Shown: piece after piece, positions 47,067-60,200 of the stretch
Position numbering within the stretch: position 1 is the first letter of the stretch
Layout of the letters: every line of letters begins with the position of its first letter
NCBI GenBank assembly: GCA_963969595.1
Contig: OZ018409.1
Coordinates: 46,389,282-46,453,281, forward strand
Origin: Neckera pumila
Taxonomy: Eukaryota; Streptophyta; Bryopsida; Hypnales; Neckeraceae
Direction: 5' to 3'
Length of the DNA stretch: 64,000 nucleotides
Notes under the pieces: generated by a model
The model's input: only the letters and a program-made list of their open reading frames with translations
Told to the model about the DNA's origin: nothing
Database searches by the model: none
Translations under genes and position numbers: made by a program

Positions 47067-47229
47067 AAAAGTAAAAATAAAAGTAAAAATAAAATAAAGG
47101 ATAGTGTATAATAAAGTAACAGTGAAGATAAGGCAAAAGAAAGGATTTATGGAAAATGAATGAAAAGATAATTATATCCCATTGTGAAGAAAATTAGTAT
47201 AAAAAAATTTCATAGAAAATTAGTTAGTT

Positions 47230-47695
47230 AGTTTTGTTATGGTGAGACTTCTTGAACTGTAGTCACTGTACCTCTCTGGGTCATATTCATGGTACCATTG
47301 AAAAGCTCTTTGTGAGAAGGGATGCACAGACTTTGTTTTGTGGTGATTGAACTCACGGCAAAAAAAGGTACTAAAAAATTGAAAACTTTTAAATTAAAAA
47401 AAAAAAATATATATATATATATATATTGGTACGTTGTTCTAGCTCTTAGCTCAAGAATTATAAATACATTATACCTATCCATACCTTAAGTTAGGTTGTT
47501 TGTTTATTTATTTGTTTTCTTTTGTTTGTTATGGTGAGATTTTTTGGATCGTGAGTTGCCCAGTCACATGCTTGATACCATCAAAAAAGCCCTTTGCAAG
47601 GAGGGGTGCACGGGCTTTGTTCTTTATGATGTTCCAACTTACAGAAGAAAAGATATTGAATTCTGAAGTTCTCTAAATTAAAAAAACTAAAATAT
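47230..47695. repeat. Diverged direct duplication, about 295-bp period
   Basis: The segment from about 47,233 (TTTTGTTATGGTGAGA...) recurs from about 47,525. Shared words include CTTTG(T/C)(G/A)A(G/A)AAG-like and GGGCTTTGTT-like sequence. A (TA)n run lies at 47,403-47,426. The copies begin about 165 bp beyond the right terminal repeat. Confidence 0.6.
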
Positions 47696-47699
47696 CACT

Positions 47700-49530
47700 T
47701 TTACTTTTATTTTGGTTGTGGCAACGGTTCAAGGCATACTAGTAACCCTTACTTACATGAATACCATAACTACTATACTTCCCCCATTTGTTAACCCACG
47801 TCAAATTTAGAAATAAATGACAATGGCTTTTCTCCTCAGTTGTTTTTTATGTTCACTATATGGTCTCAGTCTTTGAGTTTATACTATGAATTCAAGGTTG
47901 CTCACTAGTCAAAACATGGTGTGCGTAGACCATGGAAATAACTACAAGAGTCTCATAAGTGGTCTAATTTGTCATGTTGGTCTTTTTGTAGGTCAGTTTT
48001 GTAGTCTACGATGTACACTAGACATAGAGAATCAACGTTGAGAGCTATCAACATCCACATAGACACTAGCATGTATTATAGCTCGCACGTACAATTTTAC
48101 AGACTTGCACTTCATTTTACATCTTCTCTAGAAAGCCTTCAATAAGGCTCTGATTGTATTTGTTTCTCAACCTTCACAATGGATCCATTTCTCTCATGTG
48201 GAGAAAAACCGGGCCTGTCATGCAATCTTGCCATGGTAGATTTCATAGAAGATGGTTTGCCACGTCGGATTGCAATAAAAAAAAATATTTTTTTCAATTT
48301 CTTTTTGACAAAAATAATACTTTTTTTGGTTAGTGAAACAGCTATTTTCACTACTAGTGCATAAATGGAGGCCTTTTGGAGGCCCCATTTGGCATTTGCT
48401 CCTAATGGCAATCATTGGCTACCAAATGATACGCCATGAAAATCAAAACTTGTGAACACTTGGAAATTTGGTTCTCATGCTTTTGGATTTGATAAAATCT
48501 CCATTTAACAATTGTAAGGATAGGCCCATGACCATTGAATTCTAACCTCACTATCCATGCCCTAGGACCAGCTTTGTTTTCCAACCACAGTAAGCGCCTT
48601 GGTGGGGCGGTACTTGCCTTGCCTGCCGACGTTTTAGTTGTACTTATGTCTTTGCTTGTTTTGTTTTCTTGCACTTTCCAAGTTGTCTGTGGCTGGGTTC
48701 TTGTTTTCTTTTTTTTTTGCAATAAAGGTCTCTTTATTTGTGTCAAAAAAATTAAAAAATTAAAAAATAACCTCACTGTTCGTTATTTTGTTTGCTATCA
48801 TTTTCTTACTAGATATTAACAAAAAAATTTATTTTTGTTTTTTAGAAATGAATTCACATGTTTTCTATACTAGTTTTAAAATTTTCAACCTTTTTTGGAA
48901 AAATTTAAAATTATTGTGAATTTTCTAAAAAAAAATTGAAGAAAATTCATATCAAATACAAAAAATATTCAAAAAATCTGAAATTTTCACTATAGATGTA
49001 TAATGTAATGTATAACATCATGGTATAAAGATATTGTGTCATTTTATCATTAGAAAATCAACAAACCTTGGTTATAGGCCCTAAATTTATATCGCTGTAA
49101 AATAATTATTGGAATCTACAAAATTTTCAAAATTTTCAATTGGAATAAAAAGTGCAGTAGATAAGCTTTATTTCTTTAGTTGGTCTCAAATTCAAAAAAT
49201 ACCAATTTTATGGCTAAAATTCACATCAAGAGTAAATAGCAAAAAATGGCCCAAACACACTACAAGGATGATCCGTGGATTATGCATCTTCCACTTTAGA
49301 AAACTCAAAAAGATTATAATGAAGAACTTTGCAATCCTATGCCTATGCACTCAAAATGTACTAAAATATCCTTCAAATAAATAAATTGGATGAAAAAATA
49401 TTTTTTTCCATCCTCATGTCTCAACTGAAGTCATCCATTGAAAACTTAGTATCCACAACAGCGGTGCAGTGTTAACAACTGTTTTCCCATCTTCCCAGTC
49501 TATATCCTTGGAAACTTCTCCTACATTTTA
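47700..49530. other. Intergenic DNA, no gene seen
   Basis: AT-rich sequence. The frame at 48,402-48,776 (minus) and others are low-complexity. No family was recognised. Confidence 0.5.
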
Positions 49531-49922
49531 GAGCTTCTCCACCCATTTCCCTGAAACAAGGCTGGAGAAATGGGTTGGCTTGTGCCCGATAGCTCCTAGG
49601 TTGTTTCCATCCCCTATTCTTCATGGGGAAGCAAACACGCCAAAACAAGACAAACTCATGCATTATGACTTGTCATGATTAAGAGCCAACCAAAATGCTA
49701 GTTGATTAAAAAAAGAAATGGCCCGCAAACCATCCAACCCGACAAGACCAAGCTTGGTCAAAGGCATGGTGGGGAGAGGAAGATAGTATAATTTGGAGAT
49801 CTCATTTTGGAGTGACCGGTCTTCTTTTGTCCTTGCTTAGGTATGCGATGGACCACTTTTTCTTGGCCAACTGCGCTCAAGCTTGGACCGGGAAGCTTCC
49901 CCATAAATAGGTGACAATGCTC
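49531..49922. mobile_element. Tourist/PIF-Harbinger-like MITE, copy 2 (reversed)
   Basis: This is a reverse-complement relative of 18,540-18,936, about 392 bp. It has GAGCTTCTCCAC at its left end and GTGACAATGCTC at its right end. TTA precedes the left end and TCA follows the right. Long shared segments include GACAAAAGAAGACCGGTCAC and GAGTTTGTCTTGTTTTGGCG. Confidence 0.85.
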
Positions 49923-52087
49923 TCAGAAAAAGAAATTGAATTGCAAAGATACAATATTTCAAAGGTTGAAGAAGAAATCTAAATGTTGAAAATTTGAGCT
50001 GTTAGGTCCCAGTCCAATTGAAGGTAAGGTATGTGCATCTATAATCCTTTATAATAACAACTGAGCAAATTTACTATTATTAAATATATATAATTTTTAT
50101 TAGATACTCTTGGCAATGGAAAAAGGATTCAAATGCAGATTGGCATGCATCATTTGGACAATGTATGAACAAGCCATAAATTTTCAAAGTATTGTTTTTT
50201 AGGTTTACTTAAAAGCAAAAGTAGGCTCTTATAGACTTTATATTTTGATTGTATATGTCTTATGTAATCAATATCTAGATTTTGCAATACTTTTTTTGTG
50301 AATGTAGGTGTTGCAATTTGGGCATTTTTGATTATGGGTGTACATACTTAATCCTACAAGGCCAACCTTTGGTTACTACAAAAATCATCCTTTTTGATAT
50401 TGTGTGAATCATTTGCTTATTAGAAGTCAAACTATTGTGCAAGACTTCTTCTTTTCACACAAAATTCCAAAGAGGAACATTTGCAATTTTGTCTTACATA
50501 GAAAGATTCTTTGGCATCCATCAAACACTTAACATAAACTAGCCTATGACAAGCAAACCACCCAATGTAAACACCTAGGAAATGACCCATTATAGTCTCA
50601 CATCAATATTTGGCAAAAATTTTGCAATAAATGAGATTTGAGCTAACTGGGTTGAGTTAGTGGCCATCATCAATGCCTTGTGTGATGGTGAAGGAGTTAT
50701 TACTTATTAGTGATTGCAATAGGAACTTCTACCTTTCTAGTGTAAATTCATCACAAGAAATAGCTTTTTTATTCCTTCATGTCATGTCCTTGTTAGAAAA
50801 TATTGTGACTACTTTAGGCGGTAATTAAGATGATCATTATGGATACAATTTGTGGTGGTTTTGGGGTAGTTTAAAGACTCTTTTGAGCCAATTAGGTAAC
50901 ACACTTCAAAACTTCATAACAAAGTCATACTTTGTCAAAAAAAATAAAATTTCAGGTGCTCTCTTCATTTCTCACATTTGTCTTTTATTATATGAATTTT
51001 TTTTATAAAATTTTCACTAATGTCAACAAGTCAAACCAGTCATTCTGCCAGTCATTCTGCCAGTCATTCTGCCAGTCATAGGCTGGTTTCCCTCAGAACC
51101 CAAAAGAAAAGACGACGACGGATGGAAGCCTTAGTCCCTTCCGTCAGTTGGTGAATTTTGAATTGCACGCTCCAGGCATGGTGCAGAGAAAGAATTGCAG
51201 TGATCGAAGCTTGTGCTCAAGAGCTTGAAATGATGAGTAAGTTAAGCTGAAGGTAGTGGTTTCCGTGAATTCTATTACTTTAAGCTTACTTTCATTTTTT
51301 TCTGTTTCTTTTTCTTCTTCTTGAAACACATGGACAATTTCCATTGCAAGGGGAAAGAGTACCCTACATGTAGGTCAGTTGTAAATAATTTGGGGGAATT
51401 TGGAACATGTCTGAAATTCTAAAAATTGTACAACTATATCTGAAAATCTGAAAAAAATTCATTATTGCTAGTTTTGAATATCCAAAAATGTTTCTTGAGA
51501 AAATTTAGAAAAAGGAACACATTTATGCATGAATAGAAAAAATCAATCCAACTTTAGGAGTGTCAAAAAATTATGAAGAGCAAAATGCTTAAGCCAAGAA
51601 ATCCAAATCAAGCTGCTGAACTGTCTGAATTCTAAAATTAAACTATTTTAGCACCAATGTGCCAAATGTGACCTAAACGTATGGTACACCAAAGGACCTC
51701 ATCCTTGGCGGAAACTTATATTGGGATTCAATCTCTACTGTAGATAAGGGAGGCAACCCATTCCCGACTACTCTCCCATTCTAACTATGTAGTCCACTCT
51801 CTTTCCGTGAAGGAGCAAATGAGCAAGTATTAATTATGGCATGGTTCCCAGTGCAATTGTGGCGCATTTAGATTGGCTACAAGATTCTCAATATTGCAAC
51901 CAGCCCTTGGTTGGAAATAGGAAAGTCTATATGACAAGAATGGGTTGAATAGAATCTTCAACTAAAAAATTCATAGTAAATGAGTTTTGAGAAATTAAAA
52001 TTTGAAAAATTATGGAAACCTTCCTAACTCTATTTCTGCACACAGGTAAATTTCCCCACTGAAGAAACCTGCCTTGCAAACATGCGT
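49923..52087. other. Intergenic DNA, no gene seen
   Basis: AT-rich, with a 12-bp tandem repeat (CCAGTCATTCTG, four copies) at 51,036-51,079. No coding signal was seen. Confidence 0.5.
51036..51079. repeat. 12-bp tandem repeat, about 4 copies
   Basis: The unit CCAGTCATTCTG is repeated with almost no divergence, which indicates a recent expansion. Confidence 0.85.
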
Positions 52088-52288
52088 CAATAGAACCTCT
52101 CTAAACTAATCAATCCCGGACCGGTTTCAAATGGTTTGACAAGATTACATTAGGGAGGTTTATTAGCTTATGGAGGGTCATTTTTAGGCATAATCTTTGT
52201 TATGGGGACAAGTCCAGGACCGGTCTGACAACATTACCTTACAAAGATTTATTAGCTTATGGATGATCAACTTAGGGAGGTTCTACTG
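52088..52288. mobile_element. Pogo/Emigrant-like MITE, copy 2
   Basis: A 201-bp relative of 3,315-3,517. It begins CAATAGAACCTCTCTAAAC, ends TTAGGGAGGTTCTACTG, and shares the CCCGGACCGGT and GGACCGGTCTGACA interior. TA follows the right end. The left flank reads GT, so one target copy has mutated. Confidence 0.8.
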
Positions 52289-54238
52289 TAACTGTAACTC
52301 CTTAAATGATCGGAAATGGGTTGCCTCCCGTAAGTTATAGGACTTGCATTCCCCTTTTACCAATGATAGGGGAGGTGACATGAGAAATTTTTTAATCTCA
52401 TTGGAAGGATAATGGCCAACTGACTTTGGAGATTTCGCAGGTACCATATGACGCAATGTGCCAGCTGGGTGAACCGGGAGTTTACTTATCCTCTCCCAGT
52501 CTTTTCCCTACAGTAGGTTGGGCCAAGAAGTCTCACCAAATTTGAAAACTGTTTTTCAGTTATCTGATTGGATTACGGTTTATGGAAGACCATCTACTAT
52601 TATTGATGATCTATTGATAAGCAAACGTGGTAATCCGTAATCCTCATGACGGTAATGAGTGATACTTCATCACTCGCCTACCCAAACCAACAGGGTATTA
52701 GTGATACTCAACGAGCTCAATCCAAGCAAACATACTGTAAGATTATTCCCTATCCTACCAGTGCCACAAAGAACGAAAATGTCTGAGACTTATCTCACTG
52801 TCAACCCCAAGGCTCAATTTGGAAGAGCGAAGAGCAAAGAGCAAAGAGCAAAATCAAATTTGGTGTGAAGACATGAAAATGTCACTGTGCACTGCACCGT
52901 ATGCTGGTTTGTACAGTTTTGGTCTCCATCAAAATTTCAAAAATTACCCAAATAACTTCAGAATTTGGTCACATGTACATATGGAGGGTCTATCAGCAAG
53001 CCTCAGCAAGAATTTAAGTCTAGGCATTCTTACTCTGGAAAGGTTCTCGTACGAAATAACGGAGAACTTTCAAAAGCCACTTCAAAGGTCTATTGGGAAA
53101 ATATCGAATCCCGAACTGAGCGGCATTTGTAGCCTTCAGAGTCGCATACCCGGGTGAAGCTCCCAAGCTATGTCCACACATGCAATGCGAGGTTTACAAA
53201 ACACGGTGAACCCATCTCCAAATGGCATGTGCCCAAACATACACGGTTTGCAGGTCGAAAGCTGCGATTTCTGTTCCTTCAAATTGTGAGGCCAACGCTC
53301 AGCTTTAGAGTGCCATGTCAGCGCCTGTGAAAGCTCATCTGTCGATACGCCAAAGTTAGAATTCGTTTCACCGTATCATTCCACCATAGCAGTCACGAGT
53401 AATTAACTCACGAAACCAGAAAAGTCACCATCAAATAGCAAAAACCAAGGTCACCTGGAAATGATATGACTAGTGTCTGTACCCCAAGGGCTAAAATATA
53501 CAAAGTTTTGGTATCCAATGAACATGAGAGATGTTAAAAGCATGTGAGGGTCCATCATCCCGAAGACTAATTTCTAATGTCTAATAACCTGAAATTTGCC
53601 CTGTAAGAGAACCAGTCTATTTCAATAATAGAATTGTAACATATGGGTTTTAGTAATAGTAGCATTCTGAGGTTATTGAGTAGAGATTTTCAATATATCA
53701 GTCAATGAGGATGATACCGAATATTGCACTAAGGATTTTATAGATTAAGGAGACACATGTCTAATTAGTGTAGAAACACTTACAATCAGCCGCTTGATCA
53801 GTTTTATTACTGGTCCTAACACAAACTTTTGAGCCTCTCGTTAAGGATAAGAGAACCAGCTTTCTTCAAAAGCAGGTATATCATATGGAACTCGATATCT
53901 ACAAGTTGGTGAACTCACCTTTTCAAGTCAGTTACTGCTCGAACTTGATTTTCATTAGTGGCGCAATTTGCTGGAATGATTCTTCTACACGAACCTTAGC
54001 TTCTTAATCTTCGTCAAATTGGGCGAGGAGGAGTTGCTCCGAGGCCTCCTCACTGCTGCATTTGGTGAATTTAGATACTGTCCTGGAGATCCTGCACAGG
54101 TCAATGGTAAACAAACTAATGAATCACTGGCAAAAGTTTTTCGAGGTTCAAGGCGACCGGACAATGTACACCAAGTCCAGATTCATGAACCTTCACATTA
54201 AAAAATCTGTGCAGTTGTCATGCTCGTTCAACAACACA
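52289..54238. other. Intergenic DNA downstream of the Treslin-like gene
   Basis: No gene was recognised. A short GAGCAAA repeat lies near 52,826-52,851. The last few hundred bases probably include the 3' untranslated region of the minus-strand gene that ends at 54,239. Confidence 0.5.
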
Positions 54239-57200
54239 CTAGTGAATATTATGGAGTGGCCCTTGCAGTTCTGGAAATTTCCTACGAAGTTCAATACGTC
54301 TAAGAAACAATTTGTGGCCTTCTGTGAGAATACCTTCTGAAGGACGTCTACATTTTCTACTTTGAGATGGTGACGAAAGCCTGTTCGGACTCCCTCCAGT
54401 AACAGCTGCAACCGCACCTTCTTCAAGGATGGCGCTCAACCTTGCCTCTGGTTTCAGCCGTGGTTGGAGGTTCCAATCTTCATCGGGCAAAACAGAATAC
54501 TCGTCCAGACCGTAGGTTTCAGCCATCGTCTGTGTTGGTTGAAACATCTCTTTCATGATTTGGGAATAATCTGTTGCCTCTGGAGTAAGGCCATGTGTTT
54601 TCACTAGTGGCTCGTCATGCTCAGCGGCGAGCCATCCAGGCAATGACGACGAGGGTGGATCTGCACGGCAGACTTTAGAGGGCTGCAAGTTTCGACATCC
54701 AGAGCTTGCTGGTTTGTCAGTAGTGGATAGCATTTGTGAGATTCCTGCCCCGTCCTCCTGCTCAAAATCCTGGGTTTCATTGAGATCCATGAATGGCATC
54801 CAGAAATTCGTTAAAGACAAGCTGGGCGCACCCTCAGAAAACATTCTTCCAGGAGATACATTCGTATGCTTCTGAGAATGAATCTCGTCTACGAACTGTG
54901 TCTTTAAAAGAACTTCGGTTTCGCTACCAAGTTCAGGACGGTTCGTTACTGAAGCCTTGGGTGACGACCTGAAAGCTAGCTCCTCAAAACGAGACAATCC
55001 ACCGTTCGGCTCCAAGACACCAACTCTCTCAATACTCTCCGTCTCTACAAGCGTGCGCTGAGCAGCATTTCCATAACTAGACGCTCTCCTTGGCACCTCG
55101 GTAGGTAACGTACACAGAATCTCCTCGTCATTCCACCTATTCTCCAAGCTTGTCAGATCGATTGGCTGAGTGTTCTCAACCATATCTGATTGTTCTACTG
55201 TCTGCATTGGCTCGTGTGCAACACTCCCATGTCCAAGTAAGTCACGTTCTGAGCTTACAGAGGATAGAATTTGAGAAGCCTGTACAGAGGCATTAGGTTT
55301 TGAGCAATCTCCTGAACGATCTGTTTTTTCCGATCTGGAACCGTGTTTTGACATTCGATTGTTTTTCCTAGATGGAACAAGCATGTTGGTGTTGATCAAC
55401 GTCCCATTGTTGGATTCGTGAATAGTGGGTACAAGTACCGGATGGCAGTCGTCCTCTTGAATGGCTTGAGTTTCCAGTTGCACATCAAGACTCAAAGGAT
55501 TTGCCAGTCCTGCGGAGCCTAGTCTCTCCAATCCTGGACGTCTGCTGTTTCCTGCAGTTGAATCTTCATTGGAACATTTAACAACACAAAACACTAGAGA
55601 ATGAAAGAAGGCCTAGCTGTAAAAATTGTGGCAGCAACTACATATTTTTCCCACAAGCAAAGGAACTAACATCACAACGACATGACTACGTTGTTCCTTG
55701 AACCAGAAAAAAGAGGCATTCGATATCTTATGTATTCAGGCCAGATACAGGAGATTTAGCAACTCGGGGATGCCCAAAGACTCAGAATTTTACCCAAAAT
55801 ATGAACCCGATTTTACACATAACTTGAAGAATTCCTTCCGAAGTCATGAACCAAAAAATGATATCCGAGGGACATACCACTCTTTTTATGCTTGCCTTGA
55901 TCTCCTCTAAAAATCCTTTCCGTCAAATCTGTACAGTCAAAAGTCGCTGGTCGTGAATACTTCAAAATGTCCGCCGGGGGCTCCCTTCTCCCTCCAGGGT
56001 CTGACAAACTCTGTTCTTGGGCAGACTGAGATACATTCATGGAGCTTGATTCCCCCGGACAATCGTTAGGGGCAAGGCTCTCCACATCAAGTTGACCTGA
56101 ATTAGCAGGCTGATGCATGACATGGTCTTCTGCAATAGCCTTCATTACATCTAATGATATTCGTGGCAAACCTCTGCCTAGAGGCTTCTTTTCTTTGAAC
56201 AGCGCCTGACGTCGCCTTCTCATTGTGGACACATGCTTGGAAACTCTTGCCGGTGTCCCAAATCCAAATGTTGGCGGCAAAACGCTTGTAAAGACAGAAT
56301 CAACCTCGTTGTCCTCGTGCACAATTTTGGGGGATTCAGCGGTTACATTCTGGCGTTCGAATCTGGGAGTCTCAAGCACAATATTGCTTTCTCTCGTCTG
56401 AAATTTCTCAATCGTGGGGCTACTAACCTTCGAAGGTTTAGGTGACTGATGATGACTTTTAATTTTCTTCAGTCTATGAAGAGAGTCTGGACCCCCAAAA
56501 TGGGCAAGCCTGCTGGCCAATTTCCTTTTTTCGCTAGCCCGAGTGAATGCGTCTACGGGAACAGATCGCTTCCGTCTCGTTTTCCTCGGACCTGAATCAG
56601 TAGGAAAAACCTCAAAGTCATGACAGGACAGGCTACGCACTGTATCCAGATTCCCTACCCTCAAGAACTACATATAAAGCACATAAGAACTATATGTTAA
56701 TCAGTCACTGTTAAATCGTTGGACCCCCTCAAATAAAAGTACAAAACGAACCTTTCTTTGATATGAGGATAGACCCGTTTTCGCCGGTCTCTTCCATGGG
56801 TTGTACAAGAGGGACAAGTGATCCGACAACTGCTTCCATCGCAGTAATCTTTTCTGAAAGCTCTTCTCTCTCGGTTTCCTTCTGCACCTGCAATATGGGC
56901 TACAAATCTTAAGACTTAAGAATTAAAATAAACTTCTTTAAATGTCTCTAAACAAAATGCTCTGCGATCAGCACTTTTGAGAGTTAGTTCAGCCAATTGG
57001 TTACCAACTTTAAGACCAATGTCCAGGAGGTTGCAATCAACGAGAAATGAAGACTTACTCAGTCCCTGAGACTTACCAAGTCTGCATGTGTCGAATCTGG
57101 AGCAGATTGAACCTCAGACACTCCCTCCACATACCCATTAAACTCCATTCTCTCAAATATGTCAGCTACAGTTTGAGGAAGGCGCTTCTTGTAACTAATG

Positions 57201-60200
57201 GACAAAAAGAATTACAGAAATTAGCGAAAAAGCAACCAGTCAAGAACTAAAAAAGGTCACAATCCCTACAGAGCACCGGTTTTCTCTTCGGCGTATGATA
57301 TGTCAATTGGAATGTTCTACAGCCGAATTAACGAACAGTCCATTGTTAAATTTCAAAAATCCCTGCTCTAAAAACACAACCTTGGGAACAAGAATGACAA
57401 AAACCTTCAGTATCTGGTCGACTATATGTAGAGAAACCAGGAATCTGTACCTGTTGTGGATTACTCGAACACTGTAATCAAGCAGGCTCTCACCCCCGAA
57501 GATATCACCTCCTAAATCAAACTGAATATCGTCCAAAAGCTTGCAAATATCTCTCAAAATTTTGGACTTTTCTTTTTCAAGAGGCCCACCACAGTCCCGT
57601 TCAATTAACTCCATTCGGAAAAGGATCTGTAATTCATAAGCCCTCAGTTTCTCCTGACGTATATGCACAAAATCTGAAGTGGCAGGCTCGCAATTAGTGT
57701 ACTGTCTAGCAAGTTTCTTTGGTTTCACCAGGAGCTTATCCATCAGCCGGCCAGCAACCATCTCCGACAGAATAGCTTCATTCGTATGGCCACAAGAATC
57801 AGCACCATCAGATGACCCTCCGTATTCTATGCTGTTGCCATTGAACATGACAAAACTCCCCACCCCAGAGACTGAGCCCAGCGTTTCCTGCTTCATGGGT
57901 AGCGTGAGTTCTTTCTTCCAATCAAACCTCTCAGCTTTCGATAGGTTACTTGCGAAGCTTGAATCAGAGTTGCATGGTTTCAAAGTCTCCCTTCTCTCAA
58001 TATTTTTCTGAGCACTGCTGTGCACTTGCGTGGAATCAGCCTTGATTGGACACTGCATATCTCCATCTGAAGGATGTACCAAGTCCAAAGCTATTTTTCT
58101 CTTCAGTATAATACGCTGAGCCCTGGTTGCATTAGACATGATTCCCTTGACGAACACCTGTAGATCTCCAGCATCACTCTGAAGGCAGTCTTGCAATATT
58201 TGCTCAATCGACGACAAGTAAGATTCTGCTTGTTCCTCAGTATCCAATATCGCTGAAAAGAGACACTTGCCTCTAAAAGGCAAGATTGAATTGTCGGCTT
58301 GTCCAACTCTCTCGGCAGATCCAAGATGACGAAATCCACCCTCCAATAATAATACTCCTGGGCCTGGTTCAGCAGGTCCTGTTCCAAAAAAACATTATGT
58401 AAGAAGCGCAAAATACTTCCAGATCAAGAACAAAAACTTGTGCATACTAACGGAGCTTGAGCAAGTAGCTCTCCATAAAGAAAATCAGCACATAATCACA
58501 CCAGCGTTCGAAATTATCAAATGAAGGTAATTCATACTGAAACCGAACCAGGTAGATCGTCATTGCACTTGATCGCACAGAGAATAGCCGCAATTGCAGA
58601 ACTCGTAGCTCATGACATTAACTGTGCTAGGACTACGTTGACTTCGTTCTCGCAAATCTACAGACTCCTTTCAGCAGACGTAAACAAAGAACAAAGATGA
58701 ATCTGAAGTTATCAAAAGTAGGACTGTGAGGGTCAATAGTACCTGGCGCAGCTTGGGAAAGAGGGACAATTTGTAGATTCGTCATTGGCTTCGGTTTAGA
58801 CACGAGATCGAGCCAGCATTTGATGATCGTGATGACTTTTGATGGCTTCTTTCCAGATCCGGGTCGCATGTATCTATTCTCTATTTGGACTCTTCCGGTA
58901 CCTACAGTTTTCCTGTGCAGTATATACCGCCAATACTGAATCCAACTATATGCCTCCCTTTGCGTGTCCTTAATATTCTCAGCACAGGTAGGCTTCAGTT
59001 TACACCCATATTCGGTTCTCTCCCTCTTCAAAACGGGGGTATCTATCATTGAAATGGAAGAAGCACGGCGTTTTTTCGGTCTCATTCCCTGCTTGCTTTG
59101 GGCACATTCCCTGCCTTCACAGCGTACATCTTCATCACTCTTTACAACGGGATGCAATAGGGGTTCCACCAATAATGGTTCATTCTCATATACCCGGAAC
59201 TGCTTCTTGCAGTCGGAGCCCAACGGTTGAGGTGACTGGTACTTTTGCAACAAGGCAGCGTATTTCAGACTAATAGGCTCAAGGATAGCTGAGCTGCAAT
59301 CCCCGTCTATATATAAATCAACCTCAGCAACACTGTTCTTACGTGCAATAGCAAGAAGCAATATCTGCCACGCACGATCTCCTGGTTCAAAGCTCTTAGG
59401 TTCTTGCTGCAGCTGCTGAAGTATATCATGGCCATAGACATCATGCCCGAGGGGGTCGAACTTCAATTCTTTATTTTCAGCTGAAGTTATGCTACTCCTC
59501 TTCTTAGAATTCGCTTCACATGCTACACGATAATATAAAAGATAACGGAACGAACACTTGAAAGACACATCCTGCTTTCGTATGAGGGACTTCACCATAA
59601 TTTTGACAATTGGAGGTTGCAAGGATGGGAAGCTCACTACGGATAATCTTTCCGCTTTAGAAGACAGCGAACCCAAATTCAACATTGCTGAGACGCTTTT
59701 CTTCATCAAAGCGCTGTCCACAACGTCAGAGCCAAGTGAAACTGCCTCAAGCCTGCAAACCGGAGGCTGAAGCTGTGCCCCATCCCTGGCCTGTACATTG
59801 ATTCGAAGCTTACATTGCATTCTACGAGCATTGGGCTGAACTTGAAGATCAGGATGAACAACTGAAAACCAGAGCAAAGGTGCCGGTATGCAATCAGAAG
59901 CGATTGCAAGCGCATCCATAGTCGAGTACTTCCACTTCGTTTGAGCAAAAACTGACTGAAACTCCGGTCTCTGGGGTTCTTGATAAGTTTCAGTGTACGC
60001 AGTCGGTCTCCAAGCATGGCGCGCCAGTGATGTAGATACATGAGGCATATCAATCCAGCAAGCGCGAATGCCCTGCAACCGGAAGGGCTCTTGTAATCTT
60101 TTCATCTCCGATGAAAAGGCTTTGAAGAGCTCTGTCTCCCTGGCTGGGGTGGGCATATTCATGAAGCTTGCAAATTGCTCCATATTGTCAGGCAAATGGG

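Noticed and set aside
49885..49905. Palindrome-like ACCGGGAAGCTTCCCC outside the large element
   Set aside because: It lacks the three-base flanks and spacing of the motif, and lies inside the Tourist-like MITE as a unique sequence.
52819..53157. 112-codon plus-strand ORF near 53 kb
   Set aside because: It begins in a GAGCAAA tandem repeat and shows no conserved motif or splice-linked neighbour.
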